NCBI GenBank assembly: GCA_963741055.1
Contig: CAVUGU010000022.1
Span: 62,001 to 126,000, forward strand
DNA length: 64,000 nt
Origin: Bog-756 sp963741055
Lineage (GTDB): Bacteria; Actinomycetota; Acidimicrobiia; Acidimicrobiales; RAAP-2
Direction: 5' to 3'
Numbering within the stretch: position 1 is the stretch's first letter; each line of letters begins with the position of its first letter. A model generated the notes under the pieces. That model saw only the letters and a list, made by a program, of their open reading frames with translations, was not told the DNA's origin and searched no databases. Position numbers and translations under genes: made by a program. This document shows positions 17,332-24,504 of the stretch, one piece after another.

Positions 17332-18117
17332 GTGGGCGAGGTCCTGGCTGTGGCCAACCAAAAGGGTGGGGTGGCCAAGACCACCACGGTCCACTCCCTC
17401 GGCGTGGCCTCGGCCGAGTTCGGACGTCGGACGCTGGTCATCGACCTCGACCCCCAGGCCTGCCTCACCTACTCGCTCGGTTTCGACCCCGACCGCCTCG
17501 ACCGCTCGCTGCACGACGTCTTCGTTCGGCGTGACCCGGTGGTCGAGGTGGCTCGGCCGGTCCCCGGGGTGCCGGGGCTCGAGGTGTTGCCGGCGACCAT
17601 CGATCTCGCGGGCTCGGAGGTCCACCTGCTGACCCGGACCGGGCGTGAGCACGTACTCGAGCGCGCGCTCGAACCGGTCCTCGACCGCTACGACCTCGTC
17701 CTGATCGACTGCCCGCCCTCGCTCGGCGTGCTCACCATCAACGGGCTCACCGCCGCGGACGCGGTGCTCATCCCCCTCCAGTGCGAGGCGCTCTCGCACC
17801 GGGGCGTCGGCCAGCTGCTCGAGACGATCGCGGACGTCCGTGCGTTCGCCAACAGCTCGCTCCGAGTGCGGGGCATCGTGGTCACGATGTACGACGACCG
17901 CACCCGCCACTCGCGCCACATCATGGAGGAGGTCGGAACCCGCTACGGCCTGCCGGTTCTCCAGCCTCCGGTGCGCAAGTCGATCCGTTTCGCCGAGGCG
18001 CCCGCGCGTGGCAAGTCGATCATCCAGCACGCGCCCACCTCGCAGGGTGCGCTCGCCTACCGCGAGCTTGCCCGTACGCTTCTCGAGACGGGCGTGCCGG
18101 CCGGCACCCTTCGGTAG
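17332..18117 (+). CDS. Orphan ParA/Soj-family ATPase
   Basis: A 261-aa deviant-Walker ATPase. Walker A is KGGVAKTT (with the signature Lys of the ParA/MinD group) near residue 11, followed by TLVIDLDPQACLTYSLG (A'), and VLIDCPPSLGVLTINGL (Walker B). The C-terminal half has VRGIVVTMYDDRTRHSR and KSIRFAEAPARGKSI, both typical of ParA family members that position DNA or large complexes. No parB gene or parS-like site is seen nearby, so it is probably not the chromosome-segregation ParA. Start GTG 17332, supported by the leaderless -10. Its stop TAG shares one base with the GTG of the next gene, so the two are translationally coupled. Confidence 0.87.
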   Translation: MGEVLAVANQKGGVAKTTTVHSLGVASAEFGRRTLVIDLDPQACLTYSLGFDPDRLDRSLHDVFVRRDPVVEVARPVPGVPGLEVLPATIDLAGSEVHLLTRTGREHVLERALEPVLDRYDLVLIDCPPSLGVLTINGLTAADAVLIPLQCEALSHRGVGQLLETIADVRAFANSSLRVRGIVVTMYDDRTRHSRHIMEEVGTRYGLPVLQPPVRKSIRFAEAPARGKSIIQHAPTSQGALAYRELARTLLETGVPAGTLR

Positions 18118-18536
18118 TGCCCGACGGCCCCGACCCACTCGGGAAGCGGGCGCTCTTCTGGCTGCCGGTCGACGCGGAGGCAGGACCTTCAGGAGAAGAG
18201 GCGAGCCCGGGGGCCCGACGCGTCGAGAACCGGCGAGAGGTCGCCCGCCGCCACGCGAGACCTGCAGGCAAGCGCGCCCTCTACTCGTCCGCGACCCCCG
18301 CGGCAGAGGCCGTACGCGCCACCTCGTCCGCGACCGCCACCGAGCCGCTTCCCTCACGAGGGTTGCTCACCGTCGCCTGCTCTTCGTGCGGAGCGGTGAC
18401 CCGGGTCGGTCTCGTCGGGTTCCTCTTCTTGCAGCTTCCCTTCGGAGCCTGGCTCCCGAGGCGCGAGTTCGACCGGTGGATGAAGTGTCCGGCGTGTCGC
18501 ACGCGCACCTGGACGAGCGTGACCTGCTCGCGGTGA
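18117..18536 (+). CDS. Zinc-ribbon protein coupled to the ParA-like gene
   Basis: A 139-aa protein starting at GTG 18117, one base into the parA-like stop codon. The N-terminal 85 residues are charged and low in complexity (GKRALFWLPVDAE, KRALYSSATPAAEAVRAT). The C-terminal 50 residues hold two Cys pairs, ACSSCGAVTRVG and KCPACRTRTW, separated by an apolar stretch GLVGFLFLQLPFGAWLP, which could be a membrane-touching loop or one membrane segment. It is likely a four-Cys zinc ribbon. I do not know a named family; the coupling suggests it works with the ATPase, perhaps as its cargo adaptor (inference). Confidence 0.65.
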   Translation: MPDGPDPLGKRALFWLPVDAEAGPSGEEASPGARRVENRREVARRHARPAGKRALYSSATPAAEAVRATSSATATEPLPSRGLLTVACSSCGAVTRVGLVGFLFLQLPFGAWLPRREFDRWMKCPACRTRTWTSVTCSR

Positions 18537-18555
18537 CCTCCCTGCACCGCTCTGG

Positions 18556-19452
18556 ATGAGCGCTGTGCTCGCGACCTCCTCCGGCGGTCAGTCCCCGGGC
18601 GGCATCGAAGGCTGGCTCCTCCACTTCCACGGCCCCGTGGCCTACGCGATCGTCGGGTTCCTCACTTTCGCGGAGGCCGGCCTCATGGTGGGCTTCTTCA
18701 TCCCCGGCGAGACCGCCGTGGTCATCGGTGGGGCACTGGCGGGCCTCCACCGGGTCAACCTCTTCGTGATGATGGCGGTGGTCGTGGTCTGCGCCATCGT
18801 CGGGGACTCGTCCGGTTTCGAGGTGGGCCGGAAGTCCGGCCCGTGGATCCTCGAGCGTCGTGCGCTCAAAGGGCGCGCCGCGGTCCGTCAAACCATCGCC
18901 ATGCTCGAACGTTACGGCGGTCCCGCGGTGTTCCTCGGGCGATTCGTCGCGTTCGCTCGGGCGATCATCCCGGGGATCGCGGGGATGAGCGGCCTCCGGT
19001 ATCGGACCTTCCTCTTCTACAACGCGTGCGGCGGTCTGCTGTGGGGCGTCGGCTACACGCTGCTCGGATTCGTGGTCGGCGTTTCGTTCGGCCGCGTGCT
19101 GTCGAGGATAGGCCTGTGGTCGCTCGCGGCCGTCGCCGCGATCGCCCTGGTCGCGATCACCGTCAAGGTGGTCCGCAACCGGCGCGAACGTCGGCGGGTG
19201 GCGAGCGAGTTCGAACAGCTGGACGAGCGAGATGGGCATACCGGTCGGCGGCGACGAGGCCGAGGCGTAGCCGCTCGACGCCGACCCGCATCCACCCCGA
19301 TCGGAACGCCTCGCTCCGATCGATTCGCCGGCACGATCAGGGCTCGGTCAGGAAGAAGCGCGCCGGGTCGGTCCCCTCGCGACGGATCCGACCTCGCAAC
19401 TCGAGCACCACGCAGTGCGCGAGGGTCTCCCCGTTCGCCTGGCGCTGCATGA
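18556..19452 (+). CDS. DedA/SNARE-associated family membrane protein
   Basis: A DedA-family (VTT domain) membrane protein. Marks: AYAIVGFLTFAEAGLMVGFFIPGETAVVIGG (re-entrant loop with the conserved Glu), VVCAIVGDSSGFEVGRKSGPWIL, FLGRFVAFARAIIPGIAGMSGL (the F-x-R-x...R-x-x-x-P motif) and the final membrane segments GVGYTLLGFVVGVSFG and SLAAVAAIALVAITVKVV. DedA proteins act as lipid scramblases or in proton-dependent membrane homeostasis. After about residue 225 the frame becomes an arginine-rich tail that overlaps the convergent MBL gene by 116 bp. A one-base shift near 19229 would instead give MGIPVGGDEAEA and a stop at 19270, the more natural end. Confidence 0.85.
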   Translation: MSAVLATSSGGQSPGGIEGWLLHFHGPVAYAIVGFLTFAEAGLMVGFFIPGETAVVIGGALAGLHRVNLFVMMAVVVVCAIVGDSSGFEVGRKSGPWILERRALKGRAAVRQTIAMLERYGGPAVFLGRFVAFARAIIPGIAGMSGLRYRTFLFYNACGGLLWGVGYTLLGFVVGVSFGRVLSRIGLWSLAAVAAIALVAITVKVVRNRRERRRVASEFEQLDERDGHTGRRRRGRGVAARRRPASTPIGTPRSDRFAGTIRARSGRSAPGRSPRDGSDLATRAPRSARGSPRSPGAA

Positions 19453-20401
19453 ACGGTGCGATCTCGTCCCAGGGCCGCGACCAGCGGAGCGAGAGGGTGA
19501 TCTCCCACGCGGTCGAACCGGGGTGGTCGCGGAGGACCTGGACGATCTCCTCGAGCCGGGCGGCGTGGTGGGCGGCGATCTCCTCGAGCCGGCTCGACAG
19601 GTCGGAGAACCGGTACTCGTGGGCCGGAAGAACCTCTTCGGTTCCGAGGCCGTCCACCTTGCGGAGTGAGTCGAGGTAGTCACCGAGCGGGTTGGCGATC
19701 TGCTGCGAGTGCACCGAGATGTTGGGAGTGATCCGCGGCAGCACGTGATCGCCCGAGATCAGCAACCGGCGATCGTCGCTGTAGAAGCAGACGTGGCCGG
19801 GAGAGTGCCCGGGTGTCCAGATGGTCCGAAGGGGCCAGCCGGGGAGATCGATGTCCGTGCCGTCCTCGAAGAGCACGTCGGGCTCGGCCATCGTCACGAG
19901 TGACTTGATGGCCATCGACGAGAGCGCGAGATCGGGTCGCTTCTCGGGTGGCACGCCCGACTCGGCAAGGAGGCGGACCATCGATTCGACGAGACGATCA
20001 GTGTCGGTGTAGCGAGCCCTCAGCATGACCGCGTCCGCCGGGTGCAGACCGATCCAGGCACCCGAGGCCTCGCGCACCCGACCGGCGAGCCCGTAGTGGT
20101 CCGGGTGGATATGAGTGACGAGGACGGCTCGTACGTCGGAGATGGAGCCACCCGCGGTCGTGAGGCCGTCGCCCAGCGCGCCCCACGCCTCGTCGGTGTT
20201 CCAGCCCGCGTCGACGAGCGCCACGCCTCCTCCGTCGAGCTCGAATGCGTAGACGAGCACATAGCGGAGGGGGTTGTTCGGGATCGGGACCGGGATCGAC
20301 CAGAGGCCGCTCCGGACCTGCTCGACCGGCGGCAGCTCCTGGTTGTCCCATGCCTCTTTCTGGAGGGTGCCGGTGACGAGGACCACAGGGGCACGGTACA
20401 C
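19337..20401 (-). CDS. MBL-fold metallohydrolase
   Basis: A 354-aa metallo-beta-lactamase fold hydrolase. Metal ligands are THIHPDHYGLAG (HxHxDH), WTPGHSPGHVCFY, ISGDHVLPRITP (bridging Asp) and the late LPAHEYRF. The C-terminal 90 residues form a helical cap (SSRLEEIAAHHAARLEEIV and AHCVVLELRGRI) like those of many thioesterase/lactonase-type MBL proteins. No signal peptide. The frame starts at GTG 20401, after a weak GAAGGTG site; an initiation a few codons later is possible. Substrate unknown. It is divergent from the GGDEF-EAL gene, with only about 60 bp between start sites. Confidence 0.85.
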   Translation of the reverse strand: MYRAPVVLVTGTLQKEAWDNQELPPVEQVRSGLWSIPVPIPNNPLRYVLVYAFELDGGGVALVDAGWNTDEAWGALGDGLTTAGGSISDVRAVLVTHIHPDHYGLAGRVREASGAWIGLHPADAVMLRARYTDTDRLVESMVRLLAESGVPPEKRPDLALSSMAIKSLVTMAEPDVLFEDGTDIDLPGWPLRTIWTPGHSPGHVCFYSDDRRLLISGDHVLPRITPNISVHSQQIANPLGDYLDSLRKVDGLGTEEVLPAHEYRFSDLSSRLEEIAAHHAARLEEIVQVLRDHPGSTAWEITLSLRWSRPWDEIAPFMQRQANGETLAHCVVLELRGRIRREGTDPARFFLTEP

Positions 20402-20427
20402 GGCACCTTCGAGCGTGCCGCAATTCC

Positions 20428-20456
20428 TTGAACGGCGCGAGGACAGTGCCTACCAT
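20428..20456 (+). promoter_or_regulatory. Promoter of the PAS-GGDEF-EAL gene (-35 TTGAAC, -10 TACCAT)
   Basis: TTGAAC (20428-20433) and TACCAT (20451-20456) are 17 bp apart, a near-consensus housekeeping promoter. The -10 ends seven bases before ATG 20464. Confidence 0.6.
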
Positions 20457-20463
20457 GCAGCTG

Positions 20464-22317
20464 ATGCGGTCCTTACTGAAGGGTCGCGTGCCACGGGTTC
20501 CGGGTCGGACGGGAGACGATGGTCGATCAGCCGACGATGGTCCCAACCGTCGTGGTTGACATCGGCGACCCGACTGCGACGAGGTTCAGGGCGGGAGACG
20601 AACACGCTCGGGCGACTGATCGCGTTCTGTCCCGAGGCCTACGTCGAGGTCGATGCCGCAGGCGTGGTGACCGAGTGGAACCCGCAGGCCGAACGCGTCT
20701 TCGGGTGGCGGCGCGACGAAGTCGTCGGGCGGGGCGTGGACGAGACGATGTTGCCGGCAGAGCTCGGGGTCTCGCCGTTCGCGGATGTCGGTCACGACGG
20801 GGGGATCGGCGGCGATGGCGGGGCGTACCGGGAATTCGAGCTCGTCCACAAGGCCGGGCACCGGGTCGTCGCCGAGGCCTGCCTGTTCGCGACCGGGTCG
20901 GGACCCGAGTGGACCGTCGGCGGCTTCATCACCGAGCGCGCTTCGTCGGAGGAGACGTGGGAGGGGTGATTCGCGTCCACCGACGGTAACCCGGCCGCGC
21001 GAGCGGCCCGTCACGATCTGCACGATCCGCTGACCGGTCTTCCCAACCGAGCGCGTTTCGGGGCGAGATTGACGGGAGCGGTCGCAGCCGGGCGGGGCAC
21101 CCCCGGCGAGGTCGCGGTGGTGCTGCTCGACATCGATCGATTCAAGGCGATCAACGACACGATGGGTCACGAAACCGGCGATCTCCTCCTCGCCCTGGTG
21201 GCCCAGCGGCTGGTGCGGGTCGCCGGCGAAGCGGAGTTGATCGCGCGCTTCGGTGGAGACGAGTTCCTCGCGCTCTTCGTCGGTCACGGGGGTGCCGCGG
21301 CGATGCGGGCATCGTCCTTCATCGAACGTGCGGGCCGGAGCCTGGCGGCTCCCTTCGTGGTCAACGGGACCGAGATCTTCCTCAGCGCGTCGGTCGGCGT
21401 CGCGTTCAACACCTTCGGCGTGGACGACGCCGCGACGCTGCTTTCCAACGCCGAGGCCGCGATGTATCGCGCCAAGCGCGGTGGCCGATCGAGTGTCGTG
21501 ACCTTCGGCGAGTCGATGCGCTTCGAGGTTCTCGACCGGATGACCATCGAATACGCCCTGCATCGCGCCATCGAGCGACACGAGCTCACCCTGCACTACC
21601 AACCCGTGGTCGAGATCGACCGTGCCACGACGGTCGGCCTCGAGGCGCTGATCCGGTGGCATCAGCCGGGCTCGGGCCTCGTCGCGCCGGGACGTTTCAT
21701 TCCGGTGGCGGAGGAGAGCGGGATGATCATCCCGATCGGGGCCTGGGTGCTCGAGGAGGCCTGCCGCCAACTCCGTGACTGGAACGACCGGGCCCCTGGC
21801 GCGCACTTCGGGTCGATGGAGGTCAATCTCTCCGCCCGCCAGATCGACGACCCCCGCATCGTCCGGACGGTCGAGCAGATCCTTCTCCGGACCGGGCTGC
21901 CGCCGGAGCACCTCACCCTCGAGATCACCGAGAGCGCCCTCATGCGCGACGCAGCCGGCGCGCTCGGTCGTGCTCCGAGCGCTGAAGGACGTGGGCGTCT
22001 CGCTCGCCATCGACGACTTCGGGACCGGTTACTCGTCGCTCAGCTACCTCTCCCGCTTCCCACTCGACATCGTGAAGGTGGACCGTCTCTTCGTCGAGGA
22101 GCTCGGGGTGAGCCCCGAGGACGAGGAGATCGTCTCGGCGGTCATCAAGCTCGCGCACGCTCTCGGGCTCAAGGTCGTGGCCGAGGGCGTGGAGACCACC
22201 GCCCAGCTCGACGTCCTTCGCCGGCTCGGGTGCGACCTTGCACAGGGCTTCCTCTTCTCGGAAGCCATGCCGGCGACCGCGATCGCGGCCCAGCTCGGCC
22301 ACGCGGCGAGCGCCTGA
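20464..22317 (+). pseudogene. PAS-GGDEF-EAL cyclic-di-GMP protein, disrupted
   Basis: Pieces in three frames make a c-di-GMP turnover protein of about 600 aa. PAS: IAFCPEAYVEVDAAGVVTEW and AERVFGWRRDEVVGRG. GGDEF: DPLTGLPNRARF, VVLLDIDRFKAIND and ARFGGDEFLAL, an intact active-site motif without an upstream RxxD inhibition site. EAL: YQPVVEIDRATTVGLEALIRW, MEVNLSARQ, LEITESALM, then after a shift near 21965 AIDDFGTGYSSLSYL, IVKVDRLFV and VVAEGVET, a full set for phosphodiesterase activity. Defects: a shift near 20600 between the start and the PAS domain, an in-frame TGA at 20967-20969 between PAS and GGDEF, and the EAL shift. Start: ATG 20464 (leaderless promoter) or ATG 20519. Confidence 0.75.
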
Positions 22318-22382
22318 AGGTTGGGGTAGCCGGCCCGGACCCAGCGAGCAGGTCAGCGGGCGGGACCGAACGGCGGAGGCCG

Positions 22383-22401
22383 GGGCTCTCCGACAGAGCC
22401 C
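22383..22401. terminator. Hairpin after the GGDEF-EAL gene
   Basis: GGGCTCT, five bases, AGAGCCC: a perfect 7-bp stem 66 bp after the EAL stop. There is no T-run. A transcription end for the plus-strand gene is plausible. The rest of the 298-bp gap 22318-22615 holds only this and the inverted repeat at 22504. Confidence 0.35.
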
Positions 22402-22503
22402 GATCCGCGTGCGGCGACACTTCCGGCCCCTCGAGGTCGGCACCCCCATCGCGGCCCGAGGGCCGATCGGTACTGCCTCCCATGTGCCCCATCTGCGCAG
22501 CCC

Positions 22504-22526
22504 CACGTTTGACGGTGTCAAACGTG
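22504..22526. repeat. Perfect 10-bp inverted repeat, 3-bp spacer
   Basis: CACGTTTGAC-GGT-GTCAAACGTG lies between the convergent EAL and GNAT genes. It could fold as a strong hairpin (bidirectional terminator) or be a dimeric regulator site. The AT-rich core in GC-rich DNA makes an operator-like role worth considering. Confidence 0.5.
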
Positions 22527-22615
22527 TGAGCGAACAACCCTGCCTGGGAGGACCCTTTCTCCTCCGCTCACCCCTCGCAGGCGGGCCCGGGCCGCCCGAC
22601 CCCTTCCCACCGCAG

Positions 22616-23026
22616 CTACCCCTTGACGAACCGCACCCGTTGGACCTGCTCGTTCCAGTCGCTGCTCTGCCAGAACTGCCTCGCCGGCCCTTCCGAGGCC
22701 GAGACGATCGCCTGGAGTCGCCGGGCTCCGACCTCTGCCAAGCGCGCCTCCGCTTCGGCCACCAGCCGTCGCCCGAGGCCGGTCCGACGCACTTCAGGGT
22801 CGACCGCGAGCCGATAGATCGAACCCCGCCACCCGTCCCAGCCGGCGATGACCGAACCCACGATGCGACCCTCCGATTCCGCGACCAGCAGCGAGCTCGG
22901 GTCGACGTCGATCAATCGGCCGAGGGACTCGGGGTCGTCCGTGTGGGACGGTTCGGCGCCCGCCTCACGCCAGAGTGCGAGCACTGCCGGGATGTCGACA
23001 GCGGTCGCGGATCGGATGATGACCAT
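22616..23026 (-). CDS. GNAT family N-acetyltransferase
   Basis: A 136-aa GCN5-related acetyltransferase. VIIRSATAVDIPAVLALWRE is beta1-alpha1; LLVAESEGRIVGSVIAGWDGWRG the central strands; IYRLAVDPEVRRTGLGRRLV is motif A, the acetyl-CoA pyrophosphate loop (R/Q-x-x-G-x-G/A); and AIVSASEGPARQFWQSSDW is motif B. The coding region starts at ATG 23026; the open frame upstream runs through the tRNA-Pro gene and is not coding. The acceptor is unknown. The C-terminal QVQRVRFVKG is a typical last strand. Confidence 0.88.
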   Translation of the reverse strand: MVIIRSATAVDIPAVLALWREAGAEPSHTDDPESLGRLIDVDPSSLLVAESEGRIVGSVIAGWDGWRGSIYRLAVDPEVRRTGLGRRLVAEAEARLAEVGARRLQAIVSASEGPARQFWQSSDWNEQVQRVRFVKG

Positions 23027-23068
23027 CGAACAAGCCTCGGGAATGCGCCGCCTCGAGCCGAGGCGCTG

Positions 23069-23142
23069 TCGGGAAGGCGGGATTTGAACCCGCGACCTCC
23101 TGCTCCCAAAGCAGGCGCGCTGCCAAGCTGCGCCACTTCCCG
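23069..23142 (-). tRNA. tRNA-Pro (anticodon TGG)
   Basis: Minus strand: acceptor CGGGAAG with CTTCCCG, D-arm GCGCAGCTTGGCAGCGC, stem CCTGC/GCAGG closing loop TTTGGGA (anticodon TGG), T-arm CGCGGGTTCAAATCCCG, discriminator A, no encoded CCA. The C1-G72 pair is usual for tRNA-Pro. Confidence 0.95.
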
Positions 23143-23217
23143 GTTCGGCAGGACCGTCCTGCTCACGGACAGCGTAGGCCACAGCGCCGAGTCACCCCTG
23201 TTGGAGTGGACAACAGA

Positions 23218-23223
23218 TAGCGT
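23218..23223 (+). promoter_or_regulatory. -10 element of the Ppx/GppA gene (leaderless start)
   Basis: TAGCGT, six bases (CACGCC), then GTG 23230. The divergent tRNA-Pro gene starts 76 bp upstream. Confidence 0.5.
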
Positions 23224-23229
23224 CACGCC

Positions 23230-24201
23230 GTGTCCAGCGTCCGCGTCGCGGTGTTCGACCTGGGGAGTAGCTCGTTCCACCTCATGGTCGTCGACGTGTA
23301 CCGCGACGGTGGGCTGGATCCGGTGCTCAGGCGGCGCTCTTTTCTCCATCTCGGGACCGAGGTGGCTCGCACCGGCGGCGTCCCCGCGGATCGGGCGGCC
23401 GCGGCAGTGAGAACGGTCCGACGGTTGCAGCTCGCCGCCGAGGACGCCGGGGTCGACGTCGTGGTCGCCCTCGCGACCGCAGCTCTGAGAGATGCGGTCA
23501 ACGGTTCGAAGCTGCTTGCCCGGATCGAGCACGTCCTCGGCCATCCGGTCACTCAGCTGACCGGGGAGGAGGAGGCACGCCTGTGCTTTCTCGGTCAGCG
23601 TGCCGGCGTCTGGGTCGGCGCCGATCCGGTGCTCGGGCTCGACCTCGGTGGTGGGAGCCTCGAAGCGGGAGTTGGCACGGTCGACGAGGTCCACGAGGTG
23701 GCGAGCGTTCCCCTCGGCACTGCACGGATGAGTGGCGAGCTCGGGACGGGCGACGTGCTGACGAACGCGGACCGCGTTGCCATCGGACGGCTGGCGATCG
23801 CCCGTGTGGGCCCGATCGAAGAGATGATCGCCCGGACGCCGATGGCCGCAGAACGGGTGATCGCGAGCGGCGGGACCCTGCGAGCGCTTGCTCGCCTCGC
23901 CATCGGCCTGCACCGTGCGGTACCGGAATCGAGGTCGACCCCTCCGATGTCCGTCAACCAGGTCGAGCTGCCTGCAGGGCAGATCCACGAGCTCGCGGAG
24001 CGGCTGGCCGGACTCGATCTCGAAGCCCGGCTTGCCCTCCCGGGGATCCAGGCCCGGCGAGCGCCGCTGCTGCCGATCGGCGCCGTCGTGCTCTCCACGC
24101 TGGTGGAGCGTCTCAGACTGCGCTCGCTGGTGGTCAGCGAGTGGGGACTTCGAGAAGGCGCCGTCTTCGACGCTCTCTCGCTTCGTGCCGGGCGCCGCTA
24201 G
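23230..24201 (+). CDS. Ppx/GppA phosphatase family protein
   Basis: A 323-aa protein of the exopolyphosphatase/guanosine pentaphosphate phosphatase family (sugar kinase/Hsp70 fold). Phosphate-1 motif VAVFDLGSSSFHLMVVDV, catalytic-Glu region LTGEEEARLCFLG, phosphate-2 motif VLGLDLGGGSLEAGVG and the adenosine-like motif RVIASGGTLRALARLA are all present. This is the short single-module form (about 310-330 aa) common in actinobacteria, where two paralogues divide polyphosphate and nucleotide hydrolysis. It probably releases phosphate from short polyphosphate or (p)ppGpp-like nucleotides. Starts GTG 23230 behind a leaderless -10. Confidence 0.9.
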   Translation: MSSVRVAVFDLGSSSFHLMVVDVYRDGGLDPVLRRRSFLHLGTEVARTGGVPADRAAAAVRTVRRLQLAAEDAGVDVVVALATAALRDAVNGSKLLARIEHVLGHPVTQLTGEEEARLCFLGQRAGVWVGADPVLGLDLGGGSLEAGVGTVDEVHEVASVPLGTARMSGELGTGDVLTNADRVAIGRLAIARVGPIEEMIARTPMAAERVIASGGTLRALARLAIGLHRAVPESRSTPPMSVNQVELPAGQIHELAERLAGLDLEARLALPGIQARRAPLLPIGAVVLSTLVERLRLRSLVVSEWGLREGAVFDALSLRAGRR

Positions 24202-24242
24202 GCACCCCCGGCACGCCCGGCACGCCCGCCGTCAGCTAGCGG

Positions 24243-24395
24243 TCAGGACTTCTTGCCGAGGATCCGGTTCATCCCGGTGCCGCAGGTGGGGCACTTTCCC
24301 TTTGCGGAGCGCCGGCCGTTTGCCATCTCGACCTCTTCGCCCTCGAACTGCCGCTTCTCGCGGCACTTCACGCAGTAACCCTCGTACGACGCCAT
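24243..24395 (-). CDS. Small DUF5679-type zinc-ribbon protein (50 aa)
   Basis: A short gene with the product MASYEGYCVKCREKRQFEG at its start, a middle EVEMANGRRSAKGKCPTCG, and the end TGMNRILGKKS. Two CxxC knuckles (CVKC and CPTC) bracket a basic stretch, so it should bind one zinc ion. A GAGGAGGAA ribosome site lies five bases before the ATG at 24395, one of the clearest in the window. DUF5679 proteins are widespread in actinobacteria and chloroflexi with no assigned role. It is convergent with ppx and lies upstream of no other minus gene within 90 bp. Confidence 0.85.
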   Translation of the reverse strand: MASYEGYCVKCREKRQFEGEEVEMANGRRSAKGKCPTCGTGMNRILGKKS

Positions 24396-24486
24396 GGTTC
24401 CTCCTCATCAGTGGCGACCATCCGGTGATCAGATGGACCGAAAGGTACCGGCCGGGTCCGATCGAGGGGGGGATGGGCCGGAGAAA

Positions 24487-24504
24487 TGCTAGCTGGAGCT
24501 AGCA
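24487..24504 (-). terminator. Hairpin at the stop of the large GGDEF-EAL gene
   Basis: On the minus strand TGCTAGCT-CC-AGCTAGCA is followed by TTTCTCC. The perfect inverted repeat spans the TAG stop (24489-24491) of the gene, and the T-rich tail makes it the best intrinsic-terminator candidate in the window. Confidence 0.5.

Noticed and set aside
17332..18117. Chromosome origin/segregation locus or plasmid backbone around ParA
   Set aside because: No parB, parS-like palindromes, dnaA, dnaN or rep gene nearby; surrounding genes are ordinary chromosomal genes.
16585..18357. Long minus-strand ORF of 590 codons opposite the propeller and parA-like genes
   Set aside because: Low-complexity Arg/Gly-rich translation and full overlap with genes that have clear family motifs; a product of high GC content.
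20967..20969. TGA recoded as Trp or selenocysteine in the PAS-GGDEF-EAL gene
   Set aside because: TGA serves as the normal stop in many intact genes here (tig, obgE, clpP overlaps), and no SECIS-like hairpin directly follows.
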